From: JAAURB01 sp049647265
Lineage (GTDB): Bacteria; Cyanobacteriota; Cyanobacteriia; Cyanobacteriales; Microcoleaceae
Length of the DNA: 64,000 bases
Reading direction: 5' to 3'
Assembly: GCA_049647265.1 (NCBI GenBank)
Contig: JBARXJ010000036.1
Location: 1-64,000 of the forward strand
The notes under the pieces were generated by a model, which worked only from the letters and a program-made list of their open reading frames with translations, ran no database searches and had not been told where the DNA came from. How positions within the stretch are numbered: the first letter of the stretch is position 1; each line of letters opens with the position of its first letter. Position numbers and translations under genes: made by a program. This document shows, in pieces, positions 9,492 to 18,122 of the stretch.

Positions 9492-9697
9492 GATATTATG
9501 TGCATTTTTGGCAAAGAAAGCTAAAATTTAGGAAAATGTGGGACATATTTCACGATTTCCCCTAAATGGTTTTCTAGTTTACACCCCTATTTTTGAATGG
9601 CACTTCAGTCATTCGATTTGTTGAAACAGGTATGCCACAACCTGTACGATCGTTAACTTTAAAGAATTCTTGCATTGAGGAGCACGAGGAACGCGGC

Positions 9698-10861
9698 ATG
9701 ATCCAGACGAATAACGGACTCGCAACCACCATCGAGCCTGACATGAAAGCTCTACTTCAGAACTCATCAGCATCTGAAAATGGATTAGATTTATTGATCA
9801 GCGATGATGACATTGACGCAAACGATGACGATCTAGATTCTTCTACAGAAGCATCAGAGAGTAAATCCGGAAAAGCGGCAAAATCTCGTCGTCGCACTCA
9901 AACCAAAAAGAAACATTACACAGAAGATTCAATTCGACTGTATCTACAAGAAATCGGTAGAATTCGTTTACTCAGAGCCGATGAAGAAATTGAACTGGCT
10001 CGTAAAATTGCTGATTTACTGGAGTTAGAGCGGATTCGGGAAAGATGGATAGAGCATAATCACCGCCATCCCAGCACCCAAGAATGGGCGGAGACTGTGG
10101 ATATGCGGCATAGTGAGTTTCGCCGCCGCCTCTATCACGGTAGACGCGCCAAAGACAAAATGGTGCAGTCTAACTTACGTTTGGTCGTGTCGATTGCCAA
10201 AAAGTACATGAACCGAGGCTTGTCTTTCCAAGACTTGATTCAAGAAGGCAGTTTAGGACTGATTCGAGCCGCTGAGAAATTCGATCACGAAAAAGGTTAT
10301 AAGTTTAGTACTTATGCTACATGGTGGATTCGTCAAGCCATTACTCGGGCAATTGCCGATCAATCTCGCACCATTCGGCTCCCGGTTCACTTGTATGAGA
10401 CGATTTCTCGCATCAAGAAAACCACAAAGCTATTATCTCAGGAAATGGGTCGTAAGCCCACTGAGGAAGAAATTGCCACTCGAATGGAAATGACCATCGA
10501 GAAGCTGAGATTTATTGCAAAATCAGCTCAATTACCTATTTCTTTGGAAACACCCATTGGTAAAGAAGAAGACTCTCGTTTAGGAGACTTTATTGAGTCC
10601 GATGGCGAAACTCCTGAAGATCAAGTTTCTAAGAATCTACTACGCGAAGATCTTGAAAGTGTACTTGATACTTTAAGCCCTCGCGAACGCGATGTCCTCC
10701 GTCTACGGTATGGCTTAGATGATGGTCGGATGAAAACATTAGAAGAAATTGGTCAAATCTTCAATGTAACCCGAGAACGGATTCGTCAAATCGAAGCTAA
10801 AGCCCTGCGGAAACTGCGTCATCCCAATCGCAATAGCATCTTGAAAGAGTATATTCGCTAA
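9698..10861 (+). CDS. sigA: Principal RNA polymerase sigma-70 factor
   Basis: Group 1 sigma factor directing housekeeping transcription. After an acidic N terminus (DDDIDANDDD) and a basic linker come region 1.2 (YTEDSIRLYLQEIGRIRLL), the 2.1-2.4 core (DLIQEGSLGLIRAAEKFDHEKGYKFSTYATWW is the hallmark region), region 3, and region 4 with LRLRYGLDDG and the VTRERIRQIEAKALRKLRHP helix-turn-helix. The C-terminal half is close to that remembered for cyanobacterial SigA. The frame is open to an ATG at 9593, but the ATG at 9698 has GAGGA seven bases before it and gives the usual N terminus (MIQTNN), hence this start (387 aa). No close neighbour forms an operon with it. Confidence 0.95.
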   Translation: MIQTNNGLATTIEPDMKALLQNSSASENGLDLLISDDDIDANDDDLDSSTEASESKSGKAAKSRRRTQTKKKHYTEDSIRLYLQEIGRIRLLRADEEIELARKIADLLELERIRERWIEHNHRHPSTQEWAETVDMRHSEFRRRLYHGRRAKDKMVQSNLRLVVSIAKKYMNRGLSFQDLIQEGSLGLIRAAEKFDHEKGYKFSTYATWWIRQAITRAIADQSRTIRLPVHLYETISRIKKTTKLLSQEMGRKPTEEEIATRMEMTIEKLRFIAKSAQLPISLETPIGKEEDSRLGDFIESDGETPEDQVSKNLLREDLESVLDTLSPRERDVLRLRYGLDDGRMKTLEEIGQIFNVTRERIRQIEAKALRKLRHPNRNSILKEYIR

Positions 10862-10923
10862 GATCGTCATAAATGATATGACATCCGTTGAATGAACCGA
10901 TATTAAAAATCAGTTCTCTCGCT

Positions 10924-10947
10924 AGAGACGTTACATATAACGTCTCT
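10924..10947. repeat. Dispersed palindrome, AGAGACGTTA family, copy 1
   Basis: AGAGACGTTA, 4-nt loop, TAACGTCTCT, perfect, 63 bp after sigA. Related palindromes lie at 41862-41890 and 56913-56935, also at gene ends. It could work as a transcript end or is a small dispersed repeat. Confidence 0.7.
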
Positions 10948-11096
10948 ACACAGCATCCGTCCCGCAACCGAATATCAAATGACTGGGGACAAATCAGCAG
11001 TGACGTAGCTTCCCCATCTAAAATCACCCTTTGGGCGAATGAATTTACGATTCGTTACAATTTATAATGTAAATTCTGAGTTAAAAATAAAAAATT

Positions 11097-11756
11097 ATGG
11101 TATTATTCGGTTTCGGTAAAAAATCAGCAATGCCTTCAGCGGAAGAAGCCCTACCCGGTCGGCAAACTGAAATGCCTGTTCCTAAACGTCATTTTGTCAA
11201 TGGAAATCCCCTCAAACCTCCTTTTCCAGAAGGCATGGAAATGGCAATATTTGGTTTAGGGTGTTTTTGGGGAGCAGAGCGGAAGTTTTGGCAGCAGGAA
11301 GGTGTGTTTTCCACTGCAGTGGGATATGCAGCCGGACACACTCCTAACCCCACCTACAAAGAAGTTTGTAGCGGTATGACGGGTCATAATGAAGTCGTGC
11401 TGGTTGTGTATGATCCGAATGTGATTAGCTACGAACAACTGTTAAAAGTCTTTTGGGAAAGCCATAACCCCACTCAGGGAATGCGCCAGGGAAATGATAC
11501 AGGGACTCAGTATCGTTCTGGAATTTATGTCTATTCTGAGGCACAACGTCAGCTTGCAGAAGCATCAAAAACAACTTATCAAGATGCTTTGAAGGCACAA
11601 GGATATAGTGAAATTACCACCGAAATTTTGGATGCACCAGAATTTTACTACGCTGAAGATTATCACCAACAATATTTAGCCAAAAATCCAGGGGGTTATT
11701 GTGGTCTTGGCGGAACTTCTGTAGAACTGCCTGATTTTTCGACTGCTTCTGCTTAA
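11097..11756 (+). CDS. msrA: Peptide methionine sulfoxide reductase A
   Basis: Reduces the S-epimer of methionine sulfoxide in proteins and free methionine, with electrons from thioredoxin. The catalytic motif GCFWGAE has the nucleophilic C56. GVFSTAVGYAAG, the YRSGIY block and a C-terminal GYCGLGG with a likely resolving cysteine follow. At 219 aa it has about 45 residues before the catalytic motif, longer than minimal MsrA but common in cyanobacteria and plants. It is a single-gene unit with its own terminator-like hairpin. A role in repairing oxidative damage from photosynthesis is inferred. Confidence 0.95.
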   Translation: MVLFGFGKKSAMPSAEEALPGRQTEMPVPKRHFVNGNPLKPPFPEGMEMAIFGLGCFWGAERKFWQQEGVFSTAVGYAAGHTPNPTYKEVCSGMTGHNEVVLVVYDPNVISYEQLLKVFWESHNPTQGMRQGNDTGTQYRSGIYVYSEAQRQLAEASKTTYQDALKAQGYSEITTEILDAPEFYYAEDYHQQYLAKNPGGYCGLGGTSVELPDFSTASA

Positions 11757-11763
11757 TTTCTGT

Positions 11764-11793
11764 ATCCTAATTTACAATTAAGTAGGATTTTTT
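11764..11793 (+). terminator. Terminator of msrA
   Basis: ATCCTA (11764-11769) pairs with TAGGAT (11783-11788), extended by AATT pairing in the loop, and is followed by a T6 run. It lies 8 nt after the msrA stop. Confidence 0.7.
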
Positions 11794-12009
11794 GAGATAT
11801 TCAATGGATGGATATCTCTTTTTTATACGCTTTGATATTCTCTTTTTAGCGATTACCTGCTACCGTCAGTAATATTCCGGATTACCCACATCCGCTATCT
11901 GTAAGAAGAGGTAAATAAAAATTACTGTCCATTTGGGCTGGTAACATATGTACTATGACGTTACAATAAAGTCAATTGACCGATACAAAACTTAAAGGAG
12001 GTGACACAC

Positions 12010-12381
12010 ATGGTGAAGCTACAACAAAATCACTCCAAAAAAGTTCAACTGAGTGAAAATGTGATGGTGCTCACACCTCTCGATGAAAACTGTATCCCGG
12101 CATTGCGAGCGGGATTTGCTGGATATACCGCCAATCCGCGTTGGAATGCAGTTAAGTTTCACGCTTGGAAAATGGGTCGTCAGTGGCGACTGGCTTATGC
12201 TCAAGGAACAATGGTAGTCCGTTCAATAGACTCATTGTTAGTTCCAATTGAAGAAGCAGAAAATATTCCTCAACCCCAGGAAACAACCCAGTCTACTAAT
12301 TCACCCAAATGGTATAAGCGGATTTCATTCCCTTTATCGTCTCGAAACCATCAACAATCTGAGGAGTTAACCATTGCGTAA
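12010..12381 (+). CDS. Conserved hypothetical cyanobacterial protein
   Basis: A 123-aa protein of unknown function. A very strong ribosome-binding site, AAAGGAGGT, ends about seven bases before the ATG at 12010, so this start is preferred to the in-frame GTG at 12001, which lies within the Shine-Dalgarno sequence. The first 75 residues look folded, with PALRAGFAGYTANPRWNAVK, then KMGRQWR and SIDSLLVP. The last 40 are polar and probably disordered. There is no signal peptide or membrane helix. It is single, with its own terminator. The strong ribosome site suggests high expression. Confidence 0.75.
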   Translation: MVKLQQNHSKKVQLSENVMVLTPLDENCIPALRAGFAGYTANPRWNAVKFHAWKMGRQWRLAYAQGTMVVRSIDSLLVPIEEAENIPQPQETTQSTNSPKWYKRISFPLSSRNHQQSEELTIA

Positions 12382-12396
12382 ACGATTAATAAGATT

Positions 12397-12424
12397 TCCC
12401 CAGCTTCACTGTCTGGGGATTTTT
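12397..12424 (+). terminator. Rho-independent terminator
   Basis: TCCCCAG (12397-12403), 9-nt loop, CTGGGGA (12413-12419), then TTTTT. It is 16 nt after the preceding stop and also between convergent genes. Confidence 0.85.
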
Positions 12425-12444
12425 CTTTAAACGGGTTGATATCT

Positions 12445-13611
12445 CTATGACTTGGGATGAAGCAAGACACGACAATTAGAAGGTTCCCAACAGATATAAA
12501 TGGGTGTTTCAAAATCAGGTATAGACTCTGTCCCGGCGGGTTGTTGAACCATCACCTGTCCTCCAGAGGGTAACTGCACGATATATTGGATATGAGTTCC
12601 TAAATACATCGCATTACTAAGCCGACCCTCCAAACAATTTAGCTTACCCCCCATTGGGTATAAACTCAAAGACATTTTTTCAGGTCGTACACTCACCACT
12701 ACCTTCATTCCAGACCTGAGTTCTATCTGAGAAGAATGACTCTCCTGACGACGGTCTGGTTCGACTTGAATTTTCAATCCAGTTGTGGTCACAATTAATT
12801 GACTCGAACCCTCAACCGATTCAACTTCACCTTCAAACAAGTTTGTATCCCCAATAAAATCAGCGATAAACGCCGTTTGAGGATACTCATAAATGTCATG
12901 GGGTGTACCAATTTGTTCAATTCGACCCTCTTGCATCACCGCAATTCGGTCTGATAAACTCATCGCCTCCTCTTGGTCATGGGTCACCATCACAAATGTT
13001 AACCCTAAGTTGCGGTGTAGATTGGATAATTCCATCTGCATCTGTTTTCGCAGCTTCAAATCCAACGCCCCTAATGGTTCGTCTAATAACAGTACCGCTG
13101 GACGGTTCACCAATGCCCGCGCTAATGCCACCCGTTGCTGTTGTCCTCCTGACATCTGATTCGGGTAGCGATTGGCAAACTTCTCCATTTTAACCAGGTT
13201 TAAAGCTTGCTGAATCTGATCTTCAATTTCTGCTTTACCAAGTCGTTTAATCTTTAAACCAAAAGCAATATTTTCTCGAACGTTGAGATGATTAAACAGC
13301 GCATAACTTTGAAACACCGTATTTACAGGGCGACGATAAGGAGGAACTTGATTCATTGATAAACCCTGAATCAACACTTCACCGGCTGATGGCGTTTCAA
13401 ACCCTGCAATTAAGCGTAATGTGGTTGTTTTTCCACATCCCGAAGGCCCGAGAATACTGAAAAATTCACCCCGCTTGATATTCAGGTCAACGCCTCGAAC
13501 AGCAGTTTCACCGTTAAATACTTTGAAAACTTTACGGAGTTCTACATCAAGTTCAGTTTCACTTCCACTTGCACCTGAATTATGGGGATGTTGGGTTGCC
13601 GCTTGCAGCAT
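12445..13611 (-). CDS. potA: ABC transporter ATPase, spermidine/putrescine type
   Basis: The 388-aa energising subunit of a polyamine-type importer, acting at the inner face of the plasma membrane. Walker A is GPSGCGKTT (G55-T62), the Q-loop lies in NTVFQSYALF, the signature is MSGGQQQR, Walker B ends LLLDEPLGALD, and the switch histidine is in VTHDQEEAM. A C-terminal TOBE-like domain (about 270-388) is typical of PotA/CysA/MalK. The RRPVNTVFQSYALFNHLNV segment fits PotA. No permease or binding protein is next to it, so the partner genes are elsewhere and the substrate could differ (iron or thiamine relatives exist). It converges on the preceding small gene. Confidence 0.85.
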   Translation of the reverse strand: MLQAATQHPHNSGASGSETELDVELRKVFKVFNGETAVRGVDLNIKRGEFFSILGPSGCGKTTTLRLIAGFETPSAGEVLIQGLSMNQVPPYRRPVNTVFQSYALFNHLNVRENIAFGLKIKRLGKAEIEDQIQQALNLVKMEKFANRYPNQMSGGQQQRVALARALVNRPAVLLLDEPLGALDLKLRKQMQMELSNLHRNLGLTFVMVTHDQEEAMSLSDRIAVMQEGRIEQIGTPHDIYEYPQTAFIADFIGDTNLFEGEVESVEGSSQLIVTTTGLKIQVEPDRRQESHSSQIELRSGMKVVVSVRPEKMSLSLYPMGGKLNCLEGRLSNAMYLGTHIQYIVQLPSGGQVMVQQPAGTESIPDFETPIYICWEPSNCRVLLHPKS

Positions 13612-13779
13612 GATTGCAACTATTTGAGGAAATATCTTTACCTTAAAGCTTATCCGATGAAATCTACAGTGACAAGGTATCTTTTGTGATGGGTCTGTGA
13701 TTATTTGTCATTATACCTCTTGCATCAATAGTTAGATCAGCAGAAAAGTAGCATAATTATGAGATAGCGCCACCCAAGC

Positions 13780-14048
13780 CTGAGCTACGAAAAAATCAAA
13801 AAGCTGAGGCGCAAGAGAGTTGAAACGCTTATCTGGAGTCACACCACAACTATTTAAAGTTTAGGATACAAATATTACAGCAAGAATTACCTCAGCCAAA
13901 ATAGTCCGGGGGACAACCCAAGCAGAGTATTGAAGACCAATTATTGATTGTCCTGGAATATTGGCGGGAGTATCGTCCTTATTTTTATATCGGGCAATCC
14001 TGGGGAATTGATGAGTCGAGAGTGGAAAATAGAAAAGCCATACTTTAA
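13780..14048 (+). pseudogene. IS5-type transposase remnant (N-terminal part)
   Basis: Translating gives SYEKIKKL near 13783. After a frame change there is a long stretch with IEDQLLIVLEYWREYRPYF and YIGQSWGIDES, the N-terminal HTH region of IS5-family transposases. It contains an in-frame TAG, at least one frameshift and an early TAA, and the DDE catalytic domain is absent. No terminal repeats were found at the edges, so this is a decayed fragment. Confidence 0.75.
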
Positions 14049-14404
14049 AATCTCAAGTAGCCATTGTAATAGAAAGTCTCAAAGTTATTTGTATGATATA
14101 TAGCAATTCATTTATGGTTTGTGACAGACAAGAAGTCAGGTAGACACGTATCATGCTACGTCTGTACACCAGATCAGCAATTGCCGAATATTTTACTGTT
14201 CCATGAACTCAGAATATTTTCGGATAACGAAGAAATATTACTATATTGGATCGCCAAATATCATCGCTTTTAATTATTCAAAAATATATAAAAAAAATAT
14301 GATAAATAGTTATATTTTTACTAGATAAAATAAACACATTAACTCATTAAACGGTAAATAGAACAAGACACGTTGAGTTACAAATAGATTGATAAAAGCG
14401 GAAC
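14049..14404. other. AT-rich intergenic region
   Basis: 356 bp after the transposase relic, very AT-rich near 14280-14340. I see no gene, hairpin or repeat here. It presumably holds the promoter of the SUKH-type gene that follows. Confidence 0.4.
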
Positions 14405-15010
14405 ATGAGTAATTTAACAGATGCGCTCAATCGAATCATGGCTTGGCTGGAAGAGCATCAACCGGAGTATACTGCTTCATATTTGCCCGGTTTATCTCGA
14501 TCCGAAATAGATCAACTTATTGAGCCTTTCAATATTGTCATCCCCGAAGAAATATACGAATTATATCAATGGCGTAACGGTAGAGATATTGAACCATTTA
14601 ATAATAATGATATGTGTTTGTCTATTCATGATTTTTTACCCATACATGATGCGCTGAAAGATGATTTAATAGGATGAATTAATGAGTTAGCAATAGATGG
14701 AGGTTGCTCAACTCCAGAATATAAACGTCAAGGTATAGTTCTCTTTCCCTTTCTTGGATATTTTGATCCTTGCCTATATGTTATTGCTGTTAGTAATAAA
14801 CGAGAAAAGCGCTATTTTGTAATGGAAATAGTAACCGAAGATCACAATCCTCAACCTGCTTGTCCGAGTATTACTACCATGATGTCTATACTTGCAGAAG
14901 CTTATGAAACAGGAGCTTATTATCTTAATGATGAAAAATGTACCTGTTCAGATTTCGATAAGTTATGGGATATCGTAGAAAAATATGGCGCTGCCCATAT
15001 CTTTGGTTAG
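14405..15010 (+). pseudogene. SMI1/KNR4 (SUKH) family protein with one in-frame TGA
   Basis: One reading frame runs from the ATG at 14405 to the TAG ending at 15010, 201 codons before the stop, broken only by TGA at 14675-14677 (codon 91). Before it: YLPGLSRSEIDQLIEPFNI and IPEEIYELYQWRNG, the SUKH N-terminal signature. After it, in the same frame: INELAIDGG, GIVLFPFLGYFDP, then PSITTMMSILAEAYETGAYY, the SUKH C-terminal signature. No other lesion is seen, so the stop is recent, a sequencing error, or read through. SUKH proteins include immunity proteins of polymorphic toxins, but no toxin gene adjoins. Confidence 0.8.
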
Positions 15011-15142
15011 TACACTGTTCGTCTAATGAACGCGCTGATCACATTAGAATTCACATATCTTCAATAATAGATTGTGAGTCTATAGGTTAAAATAATAAAT
15101 TACTCAATTCCAGCAAATCGTATTTTAGTACGATGACAGACC

Positions 15143-15328
15143 ATGTCTAACGCTGATTTTACCGATCAACTCCAGTGGCAACCGGAAGCCCAGGTGAAAC
15201 TGAAAAATATCCCCTATTTTGTTCGGGCTCAAGCGCGTAAACGGATTGAACAGTTGGCACGAGAAGCCGAACAGGAGATTGTAACGGTAGAGATAGTCGA
15301 ACAAGCACGGCAGGAATTTGGTCAGTAA
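15143..15328 (+). CDS. PCP_red domain small protein
   Basis: A 61-aa protein matching the PCP_red motif found at the C terminus of ChlB: W-x-PEAQVKLKNIPYFVR, then ARKRIEQLAREAEQE, then a TVEIVEQARQEFG end. Stand-alone copies are common in cyanobacteria. In ChlB this domain contributes to the dark-operative protochlorophyllide reductase; the role of free copies is not established. The start ATG follows a weak purine stretch. No neighbour shares the pathway, although chlD lies 40 kb away in this window. Confidence 0.8.
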   Translation: MSNADFTDQLQWQPEAQVKLKNIPYFVRAQARKRIEQLAREAEQEIVTVEIVEQARQEFGQ

Positions 15329-15648
15329 CGAATTGCTATTGCTATCTAGAGTATTCCTAAGCTGATTGGACAGCAGTACGATAGAGATGTGATAGAGGAT
15401 AATTATCTATTTCTGTCGCTAATGGGGTGATGGTGGCATTGATCAGTTTGAACCCATTCGCTACGGTATGATTGATTGGGATCATTGCTTTAGTATTTTG
15501 AAGTTTGCTATTTGCCGATGTTAATTTTTAGAAAAAATCTTAGATGTAATCTATCTTTGCAACAAATTGTTTGATCAAAAATGCCCCCAGACAATATACA
15601 CTAGAGTTCTGCATCCAAAATTGTATTGTGTGGTTATTGAGTTGAACA
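15329..15648. other. Intergenic region before tpiA
   Basis: 320 bp. A short stop-free stretch around 15425-15525 could be translated but has no start signal and no recognisable family. An AT-rich area at 15530-15620 is the likely tpiA promoter. No clear hairpin was seen. Confidence 0.35.
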
Positions 15649-16374
15649 GTGAGAAAACAGATTATTGCAGGAAACTGGAAGATGTACAAGACTCAAGCCG
15701 AGGCGGCTGAGTTTCTGTTGGGGTTTACAACAAAGTTAGATGAGACTCCTGAAGATCGCGAGATTATTCTGTGTGTCCCCTTTACAGATTTATGGAGTCT
15801 ATCGAAAAGTTTACATGGCAGTCGGGTGAGATTGGGAGCGCAGAATATTCACTGGGAAGATCAAGGAGCTTACACCGGAGAAATAGCTGGGGCAATGTTA
15901 ACAGAAATCGGTGTTCGTTATGTGATTGTCGGCCATAGTGAACGGCGACAATATTTCGGTGAAACGGATAAAACGGTTAATTTACGATTGAAAGCGGCTC
16001 AACGTCATGGCTTAACTCCGATTTTATGTGTAGGAGAGTCTATTCAGCAGCGGGATGCTGGAGAAACAGAGAATCATATTTTTGCTCAACTCAAAGAAGA
16101 TTTAGACGGCATCGATCAAAATAATTTAGTGATTGCTTATGAACCAATTTGGGCAATCGGGACAGGAAAGACTTGCGAAGCAACAGAAGCTAACCGGGTT
16201 ATTGGTTTAATTCGTAGCAAGTTAACGAACCCCGATGTTTCTATTCAATATGGCGGTTCAGTGAAACCGAATAATGTTGATGAAATTATGTCTCAACCTG
16301 AAATTGACGGAGCATTAGTGGGGGGTGCGAGTTTAGAACCTGATAGTTTTGCCCGTTTGGTTAATTTTCAGTAG
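15649..16374 (+). CDS. tpiA: Triosephosphate isomerase
   Basis: Interconverts dihydroxyacetone phosphate and glyceraldehyde 3-phosphate in the Calvin cycle and glycolysis, in the cytosol. Key motifs: AGNWKMYK with catalytic lysine at 11, GHSERR with catalytic histidine, YEPIWAIGTGKT with catalytic glutamate and the flexible loop, and the phosphate-binding IQYGGSVKP and GALVGGASL. The length of 241 aa is normal. The start is GTG; the frame gives the standard N terminus RKQIIAGNW, so no earlier start is needed. An 11-bp inverted repeat overlaps its stop codon. Confidence 0.97.
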   Translation: MRKQIIAGNWKMYKTQAEAAEFLLGFTTKLDETPEDREIILCVPFTDLWSLSKSLHGSRVRLGAQNIHWEDQGAYTGEIAGAMLTEIGVRYVIVGHSERRQYFGETDKTVNLRLKAAQRHGLTPILCVGESIQQRDAGETENHIFAQLKEDLDGIDQNNLVIAYEPIWAIGTGKTCEATEANRVIGLIRSKLTNPDVSIQYGGSVKPNNVDEIMSQPEIDGALVGGASLEPDSFARLVNFQ

Positions 16375-16436
16375 GGTATAGGGTGTAGAGTGTGGGCAAT
16401 AGGCAACACCTGATTATCCCCGCCTCCCTATACCCT
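16373..16436. repeat. Inverted repeat overlapping the tpiA stop
   Basis: AGGGTATAGGG (16373-16383) pairs perfectly with CCCTATACCCT (16426-16436) over a 42-nt loop. It may end the tpiA transcript. The GGGTGTAGAGTGT tract inside resembles a widespread cyanobacterial intergenic repeat. Confidence 0.6.
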
Positions 16437-16482
16437 CGTCTCCCGATCTCCAGTATCTCTCGCGCTTTCCCAGAGTGACTGT

Positions 16483-17334
16483 ATGACCCAACCTCTAACT
16501 ATCCGCAATCAACGTTTTGACTGGGGTAGTCGAACTTACCTCATGGGCATTCTTAATGTTACACCCGATAGCTTTAGTGACGGGGGAGAATTTTCTACTG
16601 TAGAGAAGGCGATCGCGCAAGCTCAACGCATGGTTAAAGCTGGAGTTGATATTATTGATATTGGCGGACAATCTACTCGACCAGGCGCAGAGACTATTCC
16701 CATAGAAGAAGAAATTCGGCGGGTTGTTCCTATGATTGAAGCCATCCGTCAACAGCCTCAACCTTTATCGCAAGTTCCCATTTCTGTCGATACGACTCGG
16801 GCAAGTGTTGCAGAAGCGGCTATTTCTGCGGGTGCTGATTGGGTGAACGATATTTCCGGTGCAAAATTTGATCCGGCTATGTTATCCACTGTTGCTCGGT
16901 TGAAAGTTCCGATTGTACTCATGCATATCCGAGGAACTCCTCAAACGATGCAAACTCTGACAGACTATTCAGATTTGATGGTAGACATCGCTCAGTTTCT
17001 CAAAGATAGAGTCGTAGCCAGTCAACAAGCCGGAATTGACCGCTCTAATATTATTCTTGATCCAGGAATTGGCTTTGCCAAAACTTATCAGCACAATATC
17101 ACAATTTTACAGCAACTGCCTCAATTGCGTGCTTTAGGTTATCCCCTATTAGTGGGAGTTTCCCGTAAAAGCTTTATCGGTCATCTGCTGAATCAACCCG
17201 ACCCTAAACAAAGAGTATGGGGAACAGCGGCGGCAAGTTCTGCTGCTATTGCCAACGGTGCAGACATTCTTCGAGTCCATGACGTAAAAGAAATGTATGA
17301 CGTTTGTCGCGTTAGCGATGCAATTTATCGCTGA
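16483..17334 (+). CDS. folP: Dihydropteroate synthase
   Basis: Condenses 6-hydroxymethyl-dihydropterin pyrophosphate with p-aminobenzoate in folate synthesis. Signatures: MGILNVTPDSFSDGG, DIGGQSTRPGA, the PISVDTTRA strand, NDISGAKFD, the LDPGIGFAKT strand and the VGVSRKSFIG lysine/serine segment, ending with RVHDVKE. 283 aa is a normal length. It lies 108 bp after tpiA on the same strand, a pairing often seen in cyanobacteria. Its last 10 nt overlap the 3' end of the convergent PEP-CTERM gene. Confidence 0.97.
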   Translation: MTQPLTIRNQRFDWGSRTYLMGILNVTPDSFSDGGEFSTVEKAIAQAQRMVKAGVDIIDIGGQSTRPGAETIPIEEEIRRVVPMIEAIRQQPQPLSQVPISVDTTRASVAEAAISAGADWVNDISGAKFDPAMLSTVARLKVPIVLMHIRGTPQTMQTLTDYSDLMVDIAQFLKDRVVASQQAGIDRSNIILDPGIGFAKTYQHNITILQQLPQLRALGYPLLVGVSRKSFIGHLLNQPDPKQRVWGTAAASSAAIANGADILRVHDVKEMYDVCRVSDAIYR

Positions 17335-18122
17335 AACCGAGAGCGATTTTGTACTGTTAGTAATCCAGCCACTAAACCGAGTCCGAGTAATGTCGCCGGT
17401 TCTGGTACAGATTCAGGATCATCTGCGGCTAGACCAATAATTTTGAGGTCAGGGCCATTATATTCTGTGCCTCGGCTAATTAATCGAATTCCTGCTATCC
17501 CAGTTTTAGTCGTACCAAACTCTGTTAAGTCCAAACCCAAAGAACTTACAGACTGAGCCTCGTCAATCTCTAGGGTATCTAAGCTATAACCTGCAAAATC
17601 CCAATCGGCAGAATTCAAACTCAATAAATTACCGACGAGGTTACCCTCTGTATCGAGAGCTTGAACATCAACGCGGCTATTACCACCCCGTTCCCACAGT
17701 AAAACATGATCTGCTGCTTCTGTAAAAAACAAGTCAATCGCAAACCGACCGTCTTCTTCTACATCTAGAATACTGCTGAGATAAGGATTTCCCAGCGCTT
17801 CAACCACCTGTTCATCAGTGATATTTTCTTCGCTGAGACCAACGGTTGCTAAGTCTCCTTTGTCTGCGCTTGCACCGCCGCTTTGGCTATCTCCTGTGAA
17901 GATATCGTTACTGACGACTGTCGCCTGGTTAATGAAGACAAAATCAGAGAATACTTCGCCGTCATATTCAACTGACTTGAGCAGAATATCCCCTTTGGCT
18001 TCATCCGCACCAGTCAGAGCAGCTTCATAGTTCGTGGTAAAGGAAATGGCATGAGCCGCGCTCGAAAAAACCCCAGTACAAGCTAGAGCACTCAATATGC
18101 TCCGAATACATAATTGGTTCAT
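17325..18122 (-). CDS. PEP-CTERM exosortase-dependent surface protein
   Basis: 265 aa. The N-terminal signal peptide (SILSALACTGVFSSAAHA) has a clear AHA cleavage site. The C terminus has VPEPATLLGLG, a hydrophobic helix and an arginine-containing tail, the PEP-CTERM sorting signal cut by exosortase. Between them lies a beta-rich acidic domain with LLWERGGNSRVDVQAL and the GIAGIRLISRG strand, as in cyanobacterial exosortase-dependent surface proteins. It is probably exported and processed at the cell envelope. No exosortase gene is in this window. Its stop overlaps folP by 10 nt, tail to tail. Confidence 0.85.
   Translation of the reverse strand: MNQLCIRSILSALACTGVFSSAAHAISFTTNYEAALTGADEAKGDILLKSVEYDGEVFSDFVFINQATVVSNDIFTGDSQSGGASADKGDLATVGLSEENITDEQVVEALGNPYLSSILDVEEDGRFAIDLFFTEAADHVLLWERGGNSRVDVQALDTEGNLVGNLLSLNSADWDFAGYSLDTLEIDEAQSVSSLGLDLTEFGTTKTGIAGIRLISRGTEYNGPDLKIIGLAADDPESVPEPATLLGLGLVAGLLTVQNRSRFQR

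Larger units (their letters stand above)
8236..9697. other. Long non-coding leader region upstream of sigA
   Basis: About 1.46 kb without a convincing gene between the membrane paralogues and sigA. It has several AT-rich promoter-like stretches and at least two hairpins in its last 300 nt (listed separately). A 22-codon frame starting near 9178 has no support as a gene. Principal sigma genes commonly have several promoters and long untranslated leaders, so this region probably carries the sigA promoters. Confidence 0.5.

Noticed and set aside
12893..13627. Three plus-strand frames inside potA
   Set aside because: They are antisense to a complete ABC ATPase with all motifs and have no family resemblance or ribosome sites.
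14675..14677. TGA read as tryptophan or selenocysteine across the genome
   Set aside because: Several intact genes here end in TGA (ParB-like, folP, ABC ATPase, GldG-like), no selenocysteine element is seen, and the two interrupted genes are accessory. Mutation or sequence error is simpler.
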